A stretch of DNA of 64,000 bases from positions 6,196,501 through 6,260,500 of the forward strand of contig NZ_CP109000.1 of NCBI RefSeq assembly GCF_036226605.1. Direction: 5' to 3'. How positions within the stretch are numbered: position 1 is the first letter of the stretch; each line of letters starts with the position of its first letter. The DNA is from Streptomyces sp. NBC_00704 (GTDB lineage Bacteria > Actinomycetota > Actinomycetes > Streptomycetales > Streptomycetaceae). Of the stretch, positions 1-8,877 are shown piece by piece. The position numbers were made by a program, and so were the translations under genes. A model generated the notes under the pieces. It did not search any database. It had not been told where the DNA came from and saw nothing but the letters and a program-made list of their open reading frames with translations.

Positions 1-216
1 GTCGCCCGTGGCGGTGAAGCCGGTGTCGTCGACGTAGTCGAGGTGGTCGCCGGTCACCGTGTACCGGCCGGTGTACGCGCTGCGCCGGTCTCCGCGGGCC
101 TCGTCGTAGCGCCCGTCCGGCAACAGCTCCTGACGGATGTGACCGTCCGCGGTCACCCACATGCCGACCACGTCGGCATGCCCGAAATCGCGGCCGCTCC
201 GCGCGTCGCCTGTCAT
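1..216 (-). CDS. Atu4866-domain protein, C-terminal end outside window
   Basis: The reading frame on the minus strand starts at ATG (216) and is open to the window edge, so the C-terminus is missing. The visible protein begins MTGDARSGRDFGHADVVGMW and continues with VTADGHIRQELLPDGRYDEA, then a YTGRYTVTGDHLDYVDDTGF stretch. This is the pattern I know from the small beta-barrel Atu4866 family (about 80 residues, function unknown), often found beside MmyB-type regulators and short-chain or aldo-keto reductases. It is divergent from the regulator at 354, and the two share a 138-base intergenic region carrying a large inverted repeat, so they are probably co-regulated. Family assignment is from memory of the motif; the biochemical role is unknown. 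Confidence 0.75.
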   Translation of the reverse strand, partial: MTGDARSGRDFGHADVVGMWVTADGHIRQELLPDGRYDEARGDRRSAYTGRYTVTGDHLDYVDDTGFTATGD

Positions 217-291
217 CACATGGCCTTCCTCGGTGGGTGCGGGTGTCTTGCCCGACCGAGTCTGCGCAGGTCATCGTGGGTGTACCAGGGT

Positions 292-328
292 GCTCTCCGC
301 CTGGGTGCGGCACACCCAGGCAGAGAGC
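292..328. promoter_or_regulatory. inverted repeat, likely operator of the MmyB-type regulator
   Basis: A 16-base arm GCTCTCCGCCTGGGTG (292-307) is matched by CACCCAGGCAGAGAGC (313-328), 15 of 16 bases pairing across a 5-base spacer. It lies between the divergent Atu4866 gene and the regulator, 25 bases upstream of the regulator start. Position and symmetry suggest the binding site of that regulator; the binding itself is inference. Confidence 0.6.
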
Positions 329-353
329 GGATCCACTGCCTAGCCTGGAGGCC

Positions 354-1205
354 ATGGACGACAACCATCTCGGGGACTTCCTCCGCGCGCGCCGTGCCCA
401 CCTGCGGCCACAGGACGTCAACATGGCGAGTCACGGCGTACGCAGGGTCACCGGACTGCGCCGCGAGGAGGTCGCCGTCCTGGCCGGCGTGAACGCCGAC
501 TACTACACCCGGCTGGAGCAGGGCCGCGAGCGTCATCCCTCGCCACAGGTGCTGGACGCGCTCAGCCGTGCCCTCCTGCTCGACGGGGACGCCCGCGGCC
601 ACCTGCGCCGCCTGGCTGGAGTGTCACCGGACGGCCAGGGCTCCCTCCACACCACCGAGCACGTCAGTCCCGCACTGCGTCAGCTGATGGACGGCTACCC
701 GCACACCCCGGCGTTCGTGATGAGCCGCACCCTCGACCTCCTGGCCGCCAACGCTCTGGCCGACGCGCTCTACGCCCCCTTCACCCCCGCGGACAACCTG
801 GCCCGCATGACCTTCCTCGACCCAGCCGGACGGGAGTTCTACCGAGACTGGGAGCGGGCCGCCCAGGCCGCCGTCGCCAACCTGCGCCAGGCGAGCGGCT
901 TCGACCCCGAGCACCCGCGTCTGCGAGACCTGGTGGGCACACTGACCGAACACAGTGCCGCATTCCGGCGGCTGTGGGCGCAGCACACCGTGCGCGGAAA
1001 GACGCAGGACGCCAAGCAGCTTCTCCACCCGGATGTCGGTCCTCTCGCCCTCACCTACCAGTCCTTCGACGTCCGGGACGCCCCGGGCCAGCAACTCGTC
1101 ATCTATCACGCCGAACCGGGCAGCCCCTCGGCGCAGGCCCTGGCCCTTCTCGGCTTCCTGTACGCCGACGGCAGGCGGAACCCGTCCCGTTCCGCCGGAC
1201 AGTGA
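354..1205 (+). CDS. MmyB-family helix-turn-helix transcriptional regulator
   Basis: A 283-residue DNA-binding regulator. The N-terminus (about residues 5-75) is an XRE-type helix-turn-helix with the family signature LGDFLRARRA, VRRVTGLRREEVAVLAGVN and DYYTRLEQGRE. Residues from about 95 onward form the MmyB-like ligand-binding domain, recognisable in PAFVMSRTLDLLAANALADAL and in the FYRDWE stretch. The start was taken at ATG 354, preceded by a CTGGAGGCC ribosome site, because the frame upstream of it has no family similarity and would run over the inverted repeat. Members of this family usually regulate a divergent gene; here that is the Atu4866 gene. The natural ligand (fatty acid in the MmyB structure) is not inferable here. 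Confidence 0.9.
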   Translation: MDDNHLGDFLRARRAHLRPQDVNMASHGVRRVTGLRREEVAVLAGVNADYYTRLEQGRERHPSPQVLDALSRALLLDGDARGHLRRLAGVSPDGQGSLHTTEHVSPALRQLMDGYPHTPAFVMSRTLDLLAANALADALYAPFTPADNLARMTFLDPAGREFYRDWERAAQAAVANLRQASGFDPEHPRLRDLVGTLTEHSAAFRRLWAQHTVRGKTQDAKQLLHPDVGPLALTYQSFDVRDAPGQQLVIYHAEPGSPSAQALALLGFLYADGRRNPSRSAGQ

Positions 1206-1384
1206 GGCCCGTGGCGCGCCCCCGAGCAGGAGGGTCCGTGCTGGCGGGTGTCTTCGGTCGGGTGGGTGGCGCCCGGGACTGTCGAACGAGTGGCTCTGGC
1301 CCGTAGTCCGTGGTGACGCAAGTAGCGAGATTCTGGCTGGCGTCGCCCTCGCCTTCTGCTTGAGGGCGACGCACAGGAGGGGCT

Positions 1385-2278
1385 TCAGACGACCAGAACC
1401 CGGCGTCCGCGTGTGTGACCGGCCTGGCTGTCGATGTGCGCCGCCGCGGCCTCGGCGAGCGTGTACGACTTCTCGACCGGGATGTGGAGCTTTCCCCGCG
1501 AGATGAGGCCGACGGCCTCGGCGAGCGCTTCCGGCACGCTCCCCGCCACGCCGGAGAACCGGACACCGAACTGCGGCGCGTCGAGATCGGCGATGGAGAC
1601 CACCTTGTGCGCATCCCCGGTCAGCTCGACGAGCTCGGGGATCACGCCCGAGCCGGCCAGGTCGAGAGCCGCGTCGACAGGGCCGAGGTCCCGCACCCGC
1701 CCGACCCAGCCCTCGCCGTACGTCGTGGCGACGGCACCCAGGCTCCGCAGGTAGTCCTGGTTCGCGGCCCCAGCCGTGCCGATGACCGTGATGCCGCGGT
1801 CACGGGCGATCTGCAGGACCGCCGATCCGACTCCTCCGGACGCACCGCTGACCAGGAGTGTCTGCCCGGACTGCACACCGGCCTCGCGGATGACGCGCAA
1901 CGCGGTCTCCACCACGGAGGGATACCCGGCCGCCTCTTCGAACGTCAGCGCCTCGGGCATACGGGCCCAGGCCGACAGCACGGCGAACTCGGCATACGTG
2001 CTCGACCCTTCGCCGAACACGCGGTCGCCGACCTTGACTCCTCCGACGCCCTCACCCACCTCGTCAACCACCCCGGAGGCGTCCAGCCCGACTCCGGAGG
2101 GCAACTCGATCGGATGGGCGCCCAGGACCTGGCCTTCACGGATCCTCCAGTCGACGGGGTTCACGCCCGCCGCCCGCACAGCGATGCGTATCTGGCCGGG
2201 GCCTGCGTGGGGCTCCTCGGCATCTATGAGTTGCAGGACGTCCGGACCGCCGAACTCGGCGAAGCTCACCTTCTTCAT
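1385..2278 (-). CDS. NADP-dependent zinc-less alcohol dehydrogenase / quinone oxidoreductase
   Basis: A 297-residue medium-chain dehydrogenase/reductase. Residues 1-120 form the GroES-like domain (begins MKKVSFAEFGGPDVLQL, then VRAAGVNPVDW), and about 125-250 the Rossmann domain with the nucleotide motif SGASGGVGSAVLQIA. The cysteines that bind catalytic or structural zinc in alcohol dehydrogenases are absent, which fits the quinone oxidoreductase group that reduces quinones or enones with NADPH. It is divergent from the TetR gene at 2348 with only 69 bases between start codons, and those hold a perfect inverted repeat, so it is the likely target of that repressor. Probably cytosolic. The substrate is unknown. 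Confidence 0.9.
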   Translation of the reverse strand: MKKVSFAEFGGPDVLQLIDAEEPHAGPGQIRIAVRAAGVNPVDWRIREGQVLGAHPIELPSGVGLDASGVVDEVGEGVGGVKVGDRVFGEGSSTYAEFAVLSAWARMPEALTFEEAAGYPSVVETALRVIREAGVQSGQTLLVSGASGGVGSAVLQIARDRGITVIGTAGAANQDYLRSLGAVATTYGEGWVGRVRDLGPVDAALDLAGSGVIPELVELTGDAHKVVSIADLDAPQFGVRFSGVAGSVPEALAEAVGLISRGKLHIPVEKSYTLAEAAAAHIDSQAGHTRGRRVLVV

Positions 2279-2285
2279 GCGGCGA

Positions 2286-2323
2286 CCGTAACACTAACGG
2301 ATAGGGTTTTGGAGTTGTTACGG
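2286..2323. promoter_or_regulatory. palindromic operator between divergent oxidoreductase and TetR genes
   Basis: CCGTAACA (2286-2293) and TGTTACGG (2316-2323) form a perfect 8-base inverted repeat with a 22-base AT-richer spacer. The left arm continues as CCGTAACACTAACGG, itself partly symmetric, so two overlapping half-site pairs are possible. The element fills most of the 69-base divergent promoter region and is the obvious candidate TetR operator. Confidence 0.6.
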
Positions 2324-2347
2324 ATTCGCACCTGATAGCGTGAGGAT

Positions 2348-2968
2348 ATGACCGTGCCGACCGGACGCCGTGAGCGCAAGAAGGCCGCGACCCGCCAGAA
2401 GATCGCTGACGCCGCCCTCCAGCTCTTCCTGGAACGCGGGTACGACGCCGTAGGCATTCGTGACGTGGCTGCAGAGGCCGACGTGGCCGTCACCACGCTC
2501 TTCTCTCACTTCGCCTCGAAAGAGGCCCTGGTGTTCGAGCGGGACGACGACTTCCAGCAACGCCTCACGCGGGCGGTCAGCGAACGGGCGCCGCACGAGC
2601 CGCTCGTCCCCGCACTGCGCCGCGAGGTCCAGGCCCTGGTGCGCCACTGCACGGCGGACAGCGCCGCCCCGATCTGGCGCATGATCGACGAGTCGCCCGC
2701 CCTGCGGAAGTACGAGGAGTCGATGAGACTGCGCCACGCGGAGTCGCTGGCAACGGCCATCGCCGCCGACCCCGACCTGTCCCGGACCACAACGGCCTGC
2801 CGGGCGATCGCGAGGTTCGTGATCGACGCCTATTCGCTGGCCCGAGAGGCGGCCGACCCGAAGGCCGCGGTGGACGAGATCTTCCGGATGATCGAGGCAG
2901 CCTGGGAGGCCAACTGCCCCTCGGCTGAGTGCAGGGCCGTCCGGGCAGTGGGGGGAAGCGGAGGGTGA
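2348..2968 (+). CDS. TetR/AcrR-family transcriptional regulator
   Basis: A 206-residue repressor-type protein. The N-terminal DNA-binding domain (residues about 12-60) reads ATRQKIADAALQLFLERGYD, VGIRDVAAEADVAVTTLFSH and FASKEALVFE, a textbook TetR helix-turn-helix. The remainder is a helical ligand-binding and dimerisation domain of normal length. It is transcribed away from the oxidoreductase at 1385-2278 and shares its short palindromic promoter, so it most likely represses itself and that gene and is released by a small-molecule substrate of the enzyme. That regulatory link is inference from layout. Confidence 0.92.
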   Translation: MTVPTGRRERKKAATRQKIADAALQLFLERGYDAVGIRDVAAEADVAVTTLFSHFASKEALVFERDDDFQQRLTRAVSERAPHEPLVPALRREVQALVRHCTADSAAPIWRMIDESPALRKYEESMRLRHAESLATAIAADPDLSRTTTACRAIARFVIDAYSLAREAADPKAAVDEIFRMIEAAWEANCPSAECRAVRAVGGSGG

Positions 2969-3414
2969 GAAGGGCTCGGTCTCGGGGAAAGCCGCTTCGG
3001 GCTGGTGGTGCAGGAAGCGGTCGCACAGGTCGGCGATGTCCAGGCCGCTGGTGGTGCGGGCGAACTCGGTCCACGGCCTGTTCTCCCTCACCTGGTCAGC
3101 GGCGACCGGTGCCCTGGCGCTGCTCGTCCTCCACACCCACCGATCTTCCCGCTCACCGAGGTCCCGCAGAACGAGAGTCCAGGCAGGATGATCATGGTGC
3201 GGACGGTCCTCCTGCGGGTGGGACTCCGCTTGGCCCGAGGACTCCAATCAGCGGTGTGAGCGGGTTGCCGGTGGCAGCTCACCCTCTTGTCTGCGACCAG
3301 TGCGCGCGACGTTTCGCGTCGTTACTCCTGTGCCGCAGGGGGTGTGCACAGGGCGATCACGGCGCGCCTCCCCTCGCCCCCTACGACGCAGTGTTGGTCA
3401 TGACGCTCGTTTGA
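2969..3414. other. intergenic stretch without a convincing gene
   Basis: About 450 bases follow the TetR gene. Short open frames exist on both strands, but none has a ribosome site, a family motif or Streptomyces-type codon use along its whole length. On the minus strand, WTEFARTTSGLDIADLCDRF (around 3020-3080) has a protein-like composition and could be a decayed remnant; I cannot name it. Confidence 0.4.
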
Positions 3415-3561
3415 CGCTCCGGGTGCCCACAGGCGGTGCAGCAGGCCGCAAAAGGGGCCCTGAACTGCACCTTTCAGGACCTCGCCGAAGCCGACATCCT
3501 TCCGATGACGCATCACGTGGAGTGCGTGGCGATTCTGGAGCCTGCCGAGAAGGGGATCTGA
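3415..3561 (+). pseudogene. C-terminal remnant of a TrmA/RumA-type RNA methyltransferase
   Basis: This short open frame ends with DILPMTHHVECVAILEP followed by AEKGI and a stop. Class I SAM-dependent RNA (uracil-C5) methyltransferases of actinomycetes end in a very similar FPMTHHVE.VA.L stretch that contains the catalytic-base glutamate. Only about 40 codons are open: a stop lies just upstream and there is no start codon with a ribosome site, so it cannot be a functional enzyme. It is most simply a leftover of a partial duplication or recombination event. The assignment rests on one motif, and the first 20 or so codons do not clearly belong to the family. Confidence 0.4.
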
Positions 3562-3704
3562 CCTGCGGTTTTGTATGTCGGATGGTCAGCTCGGCCTGAT
3601 TTCGCCCGCGCGTGTGCTGCTGTCTCGTCGCGCGCACCTCGCGACCGAGACCGCGGCCCGGGCGGGCTACGAAGGACGGCGTCGTGGGCCGAGGTCTTGA
3701 GCGG

Positions 3705-3743
3705 CTGGTATCACCTCGCCACCTAGATACCAGCCCGGTATCA
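3705..3743. promoter_or_regulatory. three GGTATC half-sites, probable toxin-antitoxin operator
   Basis: CTGGTATC (3705-3712) and GATACCAG (3726-3733) form a perfect 8-base inverted repeat, and a third half-site GGTATCA follows at 3737-3743, pairing again with GATACC. The set lies immediately upstream of the antitoxin start at 3752, where ribbon-helix-helix antitoxins normally bind to autorepress their operon. Confidence 0.6.
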
Positions 3744-3751
3744 TTTCCTCT

Positions 3752-3946
3752 ATGGCGATGACACTCCGACTCCCCGACGACCTGGACGCGAAGCTCACCG
3801 AGCGGGCTCGTCGGGAGGGGCGCAGCAAGCAGGAACTTGCCATCGAGGCCATCCGCGACGCCCAGAATCGGGCCGAGCTGAAGGTCGATGACGTCCTCGC
3901 CGAACTGATGGACAGCGATGCGGAGATCCTGGACTACCTGAAGTGA
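3752..3946 (+). CDS. ribbon-helix-helix antitoxin of a Doc-type toxin
   Basis: A 64-residue protein. The first part, MTLRLPDDLDAKLTERARR and EGRSKQELAIEAIRD, is a ribbon-helix-helix DNA-binding fold (beta strand then two helices). The acidic C-terminal tail (DDVLAELMDSDAEILDYLK) is the part expected to wrap round and neutralise the toxin. The stop overlaps the start of the doc-like gene (GTGA), the usual arrangement for translationally coupled toxin-antitoxin pairs with the antitoxin first. There is no obvious Shine-Dalgarno sequence in front of ATG 3752, so the message may be leaderless or start at the Met two codons on. It probably autorepresses through the repeats at 3705-3743. Confidence 0.8.
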   Translation: MAMTLRLPDDLDAKLTERARREGRSKQELAIEAIRDAQNRAELKVDDVLAELMDSDAEILDYLK

Positions 3947-4335
3947 CCGAAGTGCGCTACGTCCAGCTCGACGAGATCCTGGCCATCGCCCGCACGGTCA
4001 ACGGTACCGAGCACAGCGTGCGTGACATGGGACTTCTGGTGTCGGCGATCGAACGGCCCCGGACGAACGTGTTCGGGGCCGAGCTGTATCCCACGCCGCA
4101 CGAGAAGGCTGCGGCACTGTTGCACTCCGTTGCCCGCAATCACGCGCTGATCGACGGCAACAAGCGCACCGCCTGGCTTGCCATGCGTGTCTTCCTGCGG
4201 TTCAACGGCGTCAGCGCCAGTACCGTCCCGCCACCCGTCTCCCTGGCCGGCCCGTTCGTCGAGGAAGTCGCGCAGGACAACATCGATGTACCGGCCATCG
4301 CCAAGCGCCTGTCGGCCTGGTTCCCCGTTTCCTGA
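3943..4335 (+). CDS. Fic/Doc-family toxin (Doc-like)
   Basis: A 130-residue protein with the Doc form of the Fido active site, HALIDGNKRTAW (residues 67-78). In phage P1 Doc this motif phosphorylates elongation factor Tu and stops translation; AMP transfer is the activity of longer Fic proteins. The N-terminal LDEILAIARTVNG and the AAALLHSVARNH helix also match the Doc family, and length is typical. The start is GTG 3943, overlapping the antitoxin stop by four bases. Paired with the antitoxin at 3752 it forms a type II module; a role in plasmid-style maintenance, phage defence or stress response cannot be decided from sequence. Next to a gene scrap and an empty 400-base stretch, it may have arrived by transfer. 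Confidence 0.88.
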   Translation: MTEVRYVQLDEILAIARTVNGTEHSVRDMGLLVSAIERPRTNVFGAELYPTPHEKAAALLHSVARNHALIDGNKRTAWLAMRVFLRFNGVSASTVPPPVSLAGPFVEEVAQDNIDVPAIAKRLSAWFPVS

Positions 4336-4744
4336 CGTTCGACGCCATGGGCACGGGACGGTACGGGACGGAACTGAGGCGTACGTCGGCTACGGAGGGC
4401 TCTTCCCGGCCGACGCCCGCGCCTGCCTCTCCAGGTCGCCCGCGCCATCCGTCTCCGGCCGGAGAGAGCGCGCGCCGGCCGCGCCGCAGCCCTTCGTTAC
4501 GGCGCTGACGGACGGGTCGGAACCGGTCCCCGCGGCGTCGGTCCCGGGGGCGGGCCGCGCGGCCCCGTCGGAGACTGGAACAGCTCCGGCATGGCCTGGC
4601 ATGACGTGGCATGACATCGCCTGGCCTGGCCCGTCCAGGGATGGACCGGGTCGCCGACGCGGTCACCTGCCGGGTGGCGCATGCGAATGCTTCTCGGGGT
4701 TACTCAGATCGACAGGCACCGAACGCGAGAACGAGGTGAGCCGG
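4336..4744. other. gene-free stretch between the toxin module and the epimerase
   Basis: About 400 bases. A frame open through the region into the epimerase gives an Arg/Ser/Pro-rich product unlike any family, so I do not call it coding. A short direct repeat (TGGCATGACG, TGGCATGACA with flanking CCTGGC units) lies at about 4590-4625. No terminator or tRNA was recognised. Confidence 0.4.
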
Positions 4745-5707
<963 letters not shown>

Positions 5708-5941
5708 GTGCGACGCGTCGCGCCGGACGCGGACACGCGGGACGGACGCCACAGGCCCGTCCCGCCAGAGCAGCCCGCCTCCGACGACTGATGCGCCCTG
5801 ACGTCCGGGGGCAGTGACCGGGCGGTCCGCGGCGGCGCCAGCGGTTGCCCGCGGGCGTGCTGTCTCCAAGTGTTGGAGACAACCCCAGGCTGGCCTCGCG
5901 GCCCAGGCAGCACTTCCTTCCCAGGGGCGGAGCTACTGTCC

Positions 5942-7567
5942 ATGCGCATCCTCGGCATCAACGCCCTGTTTCACGACCCGGCCGCCGCTCTCGTCCTCGA
6001 CGGCCGCACGGTAGCGGCCGCGGAGGAGGAGCGCTTCAGCCGCCGAAAACACGGCAAACGGCCGGTGCCGTTCTCCGCCTGGGAGCTGCCCGAACTCTCC
6101 GCCCGCTGGTGCCTGGAGCACGCGGGCGTACGGCCGGAGGAACTCGACGCGGTCGCCTACTCGTTCGATCCGCAGCTCGCGCGCCCGGCCCGTGACATGG
6201 GGCTGAACGACCCCTGGGACCCCCTGCGGCTGGACTACGCGCGCCGCGCTCCCGAGTTCCTCGCCGAGGCCCTGCCCGGCCTGGACCCGGACCGGGTCGT
6301 CTTCGTCCCCCACCACGTGGCGCACGCCGCCTCCGCCGCACTCGCCTCGCCTCACCCGGACAGCGCCGTCCTGGTCCTCGACGGGCGCGGCGAGGCCGCC
6401 TCCCACCTGGCCGGACGCTATCGCGACGGCAGGCTCGACACCCTGGCCGCGCAGGCGCTGCCCCACTCCCTGGGCCTGTTCTACGAGGAGCTGACCGAGC
6501 ACCTGGGCTTCCTGCGCAGCAGCGACGAGTACAAGGTGATGGCCCTCGCCTCCTACGGCAAGCCCCGCTTCCTGCCCCAGTTGCGGCAGCAGGTGCATCC
6601 GACCGGCGACGGCGGCTTCCGCGCCCACGGCGTCGACTGGGCCGCCTTCTGCCCGCCCCGCCCGAGGGCTGAGGAATGGGCGCGCGTGCACGCCGACCTC
6701 GCCGCCAGTGCTCAGGCGGTGCTGGAGGAGCTGCTGCTCGAACTCGTCCACTGGCTGCACCGCGAGGCCGGGGGAGAGGCGCTGACGATGGCCGGCGGTG
6801 TGGCTCTCAACTGCGTCGCCAACTCCAGGATCGCCGAGCGCGGCCCGTACCGGCACGTGTGGGTGCAGCCCGCGGCCGGGGACGCCGGGACCGCGCTCGG
6901 CGGGGCCCTCCACCTCGCGGACAACCCCCGGGCGATGCCCGGCGCGGACCTCGGCCGCGGCTGGAGCGACGAGGAGCTGCGTGCCTGGCTCGACCAGGCC
7001 GCGATCCCCTACGAGAAGCCCGACGACATCGCGGAGGCGGTCGCCGAGGAGCTGGCCCGGGACGGGATCGTGGCCTGGTTCCAGGGCCGCAGCGAGTACG
7101 GGCCACGCGCTCTCGGACACCGCTCCCTGCTGGCCCACCCCGGCCGGGCGGAGAATCTGGAGCGGCTCAACCACGTGAAGGGGCGTGAGGAGTTCCGCCC
7201 CGTGGCGCCCATGGTCCTCGCCGACCGGGCCGACGAGCTGTTCACCGGGCCGCTGCCCAGTCCGTACATGCTGTTCGTGCACGACGTGGCAGTGCAGTGG
7301 CGCGAGCGCATCCCGGCTGTCGTGCACGTCGACGGGACCGCCCGCATCCAGACCGTCGACGAGCGGCAGGAACCCCTGGTGGCCCGGATGCTGCGCGGCT
7401 TCGAACGGCGCACCGGGCTGCCCGTCGTCGTCAACACCAGTCTCAACACCGCGGGCCGCCCCATGGTGGACGATCCCCGCGACGCCCTGGAGTGCTTCGG
7501 CTCGGCGCCCGTGGACCTGCTGGCGATCGGACCGTACGCGGTGCGCCGGGGGAAGGCGTTCTCGTGA
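5942..7567 (+). CDS. O-carbamoyltransferase (NodU/CmcH/TobZ family)
   Basis: A 541-residue enzyme that makes carbamoyladenylate from carbamoyl phosphate and ATP and transfers the carbamoyl group to a hydroxyl. The N-terminal Kae1-like domain starts MRILGINALFHDPAAAL and contains the metal-binding HHVAHAASA and the VLDGRGE nucleotide loop. MAGGVALNCVANS marks the second half of the ATPase-like fold. The C-terminal domain carries FQGRSEYGPRALGHRS and NTSLNTAGRPMV, all hallmarks of the family. The start is ATG 5942, after AGGGGCGGAG; an upstream in-frame ATG gives no family-like residues. The stop overlaps the glycosyltransferase start (GTGA). In antibiotic and Nod-factor pathways such enzymes decorate sugars, consistent with its neighbours here; the acceptor is unknown. 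Confidence 0.93.
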   Translation: MRILGINALFHDPAAALVLDGRTVAAAEEERFSRRKHGKRPVPFSAWELPELSARWCLEHAGVRPEELDAVAYSFDPQLARPARDMGLNDPWDPLRLDYARRAPEFLAEALPGLDPDRVVFVPHHVAHAASAALASPHPDSAVLVLDGRGEAASHLAGRYRDGRLDTLAAQALPHSLGLFYEELTEHLGFLRSSDEYKVMALASYGKPRFLPQLRQQVHPTGDGGFRAHGVDWAAFCPPRPRAEEWARVHADLAASAQAVLEELLLELVHWLHREAGGEALTMAGGVALNCVANSRIAERGPYRHVWVQPAAGDAGTALGGALHLADNPRAMPGADLGRGWSDEELRAWLDQAAIPYEKPDDIAEAVAEELARDGIVAWFQGRSEYGPRALGHRSLLAHPGRAENLERLNHVKGREEFRPVAPMVLADRADELFTGPLPSPYMLFVHDVAVQWRERIPAVVHVDGTARIQTVDERQEPLVARMLRGFERRTGLPVVVNTSLNTAGRPMVDDPRDALECFGSAPVDLLAIGPYAVRRGKAFS

Positions 7568-8874
7568 CCGGCATGGATACGGCGTACGCCGTCGTGATTC
7601 CCACGCTCGTGCGGGACACCCTCACGGACTGCCTGACGGCGCTCGCCGCCGCGAGCGGCCCGAAGCCGCAGGAGATCGTCCTCGTGGACGACCGGCCCGA
7701 CTCCGCGTCCGACCCCGGTGCGCTGGAGCGCGCGCTGAGCGTCCTCGGTGACCTGCGCGGGCGCACGTTCGTCGTGGCGAGCGGCGGGCGCGGTCCCGCG
7801 GCCGCCCGCAACACCGGACGGCACGCGGTCGCCGCCCCGTGGGTGGCGTTCCTCGACGACGACGTCCAGGTGGGCCCGCACTGGTGCGAGCAGCTGGCGC
7901 GGGACCTGGCCGACGCGTCCCCCGACACCGCCGGCGTCCAGGGCGTCATCGCCGTCCCGCTGCCCGGTGAGCGCCGCCCCACCGACTGGGAGCGGGGGAC
8001 GGCCGGCCTCGCCCGGGCCCGCTGGATCACCGCCGACATGGTCTACCGCGCCGACGCGCTCAAGCAGGTCGGGGGCTTCGACGAGCGTTTCCGCCGGGCC
8101 TTCCGCGAGGACGCCGACCTCGCACTGCGGATACTGGACGCCGGGTGGAGCATCCGGCAGGGCTGCCGCACCACGCGCCATCCCGTGCGCTCCGCCGACC
8201 GCTGGGCGTCCCTGCGGGCCCAGCGCGGCAACGCCGACGACGCCCTGATGCGCTACCTGCACGGCCCCCACTGGTGGGCGAGGGCCGGCGCGCCGCGCGG
8301 ACGCCTGCGCCGCCATCTGGCGATCACCGCGGCCGGCGCCGCGGCGTGCGCACTCGCCCTCGCCGGCCGTCGCGGGGCCGCGGCCGCCGCCGCGGTCGGC
8401 TGGGCGGCCGCGACGGCGGAGTTCGCGTGGGCGCGGCGAAAGGGAGTCAGCGTGCGTGGACGAGGCCGGCGTCTCACCAGGGCTCGGGCCCTGTCGCTCT
8501 GCGTGTTCCTGTTGCTCCTGGCCGCCTGCGGCGGCACCGGGCAGCGCCGGGCGCAAGTCTCCACGGCGGCCGCGGCTTTCGAGGAGGCACTGAGCGAAGG
8601 CGACGGGGCGGCACTGTGCACGGCTCTCGCCCCGCAGACACGCCAGGAGGTGGAGAGTGCGGCGAAGAAGGCATGCGCCGACGCCATTGAAACCCAAGGC
8701 CTCCCTGCCGGGGGACCGGTTCGTGGCGTGGACGTCCATGGCCGTCAGGCACGCGCCGTGCTGGCTTCGGACACGTTGTTCCTCTCGCAGTTCCCGGGCG
8801 GCTGGAAGATCGTCGCCGCCGGGTGCGAGCCCCGCCCCGGTCGGCCCTATGAGTGCTCGGTCAAAGGGAGCTGA
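7564..8874 (+). CDS. family 2 glycosyltransferase, in-frame with a downstream lipoprotein
   Basis: The first about 250 residues are a GT-A glycosyltransferase: AVVIPTLVRDTLTDCL, EIVLVDDRPD, RGPAAARNTGRHA, the metal-binding FLDDDVQVG, and VGGFDERFRRAFREDADLAL. Two hydrophobic segments follow (about residues 258-292). Instead of a stop, the frame continues into a sequence with its own signal peptide and lipobox, so the 436-residue product would be two unrelated proteins joined. A GTG at 8452 with AAAGGGAG before it sits exactly at the junction (listed separately). Either the stop codon was lost or the second part is translated independently from the internal start. The gene is coupled to the carbamoyltransferase by GTGA overlap and probably acts on the same product at the membrane. 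Confidence 0.85.
   Translation: MTGMDTAYAVVIPTLVRDTLTDCLTALAAASGPKPQEIVLVDDRPDSASDPGALERALSVLGDLRGRTFVVASGGRGPAAARNTGRHAVAAPWVAFLDDDVQVGPHWCEQLARDLADASPDTAGVQGVIAVPLPGERRPTDWERGTAGLARARWITADMVYRADALKQVGGFDERFRRAFREDADLALRILDAGWSIRQGCRTTRHPVRSADRWASLRAQRGNADDALMRYLHGPHWWARAGAPRGRLRRHLAITAAGAAACALALAGRRGAAAAAAVGWAAATAEFAWARRKGVSVRGRGRRLTRARALSLCVFLLLLAACGGTGQRRAQVSTAAAAFEEALSEGDGAALCTALAPQTRQEVESAAKKACADAIETQGLPAGGPVRGVDVHGRQARAVLASDTLFLSQFPGGWKIVAAGCEPRPGRPYECSVKGS
8452..8874 (+). CDS. candidate small lipoprotein translated from an internal start
   Basis: From GTG 8452 the frame encodes about 140 residues: a basic N-region (RGRGRRLTRARA), a hydrophobic core LSLCVFLLLLAAC with a lipobox ending in Cys, then a small domain with the FEEALSEGDGAALCTALAP and VLASDTLFLSQFPGGWKIVA stretches, which resembles DUF4878 / nuclear-transport-factor-like lipoprotein domains. 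AAAGGGAG lies five bases upstream. It is in the same frame as the glycosyltransferase with no stop between them. An exported lipoprotein needs the signal peptide at its N-terminus, so I believe this internal start is used, but the sequence alone cannot prove it. Confidence 0.6.
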   Translation: MRGRGRRLTRARALSLCVFLLLLAACGGTGQRRAQVSTAAAAFEEALSEGDGAALCTALAPQTRQEVESAAKKACADAIETQGLPAGGPVRGVDVHGRQARAVLASDTLFLSQFPGGWKIVAAGCEPRPGRPYECSVKGS

Positions 8875-8877
8875 CGC

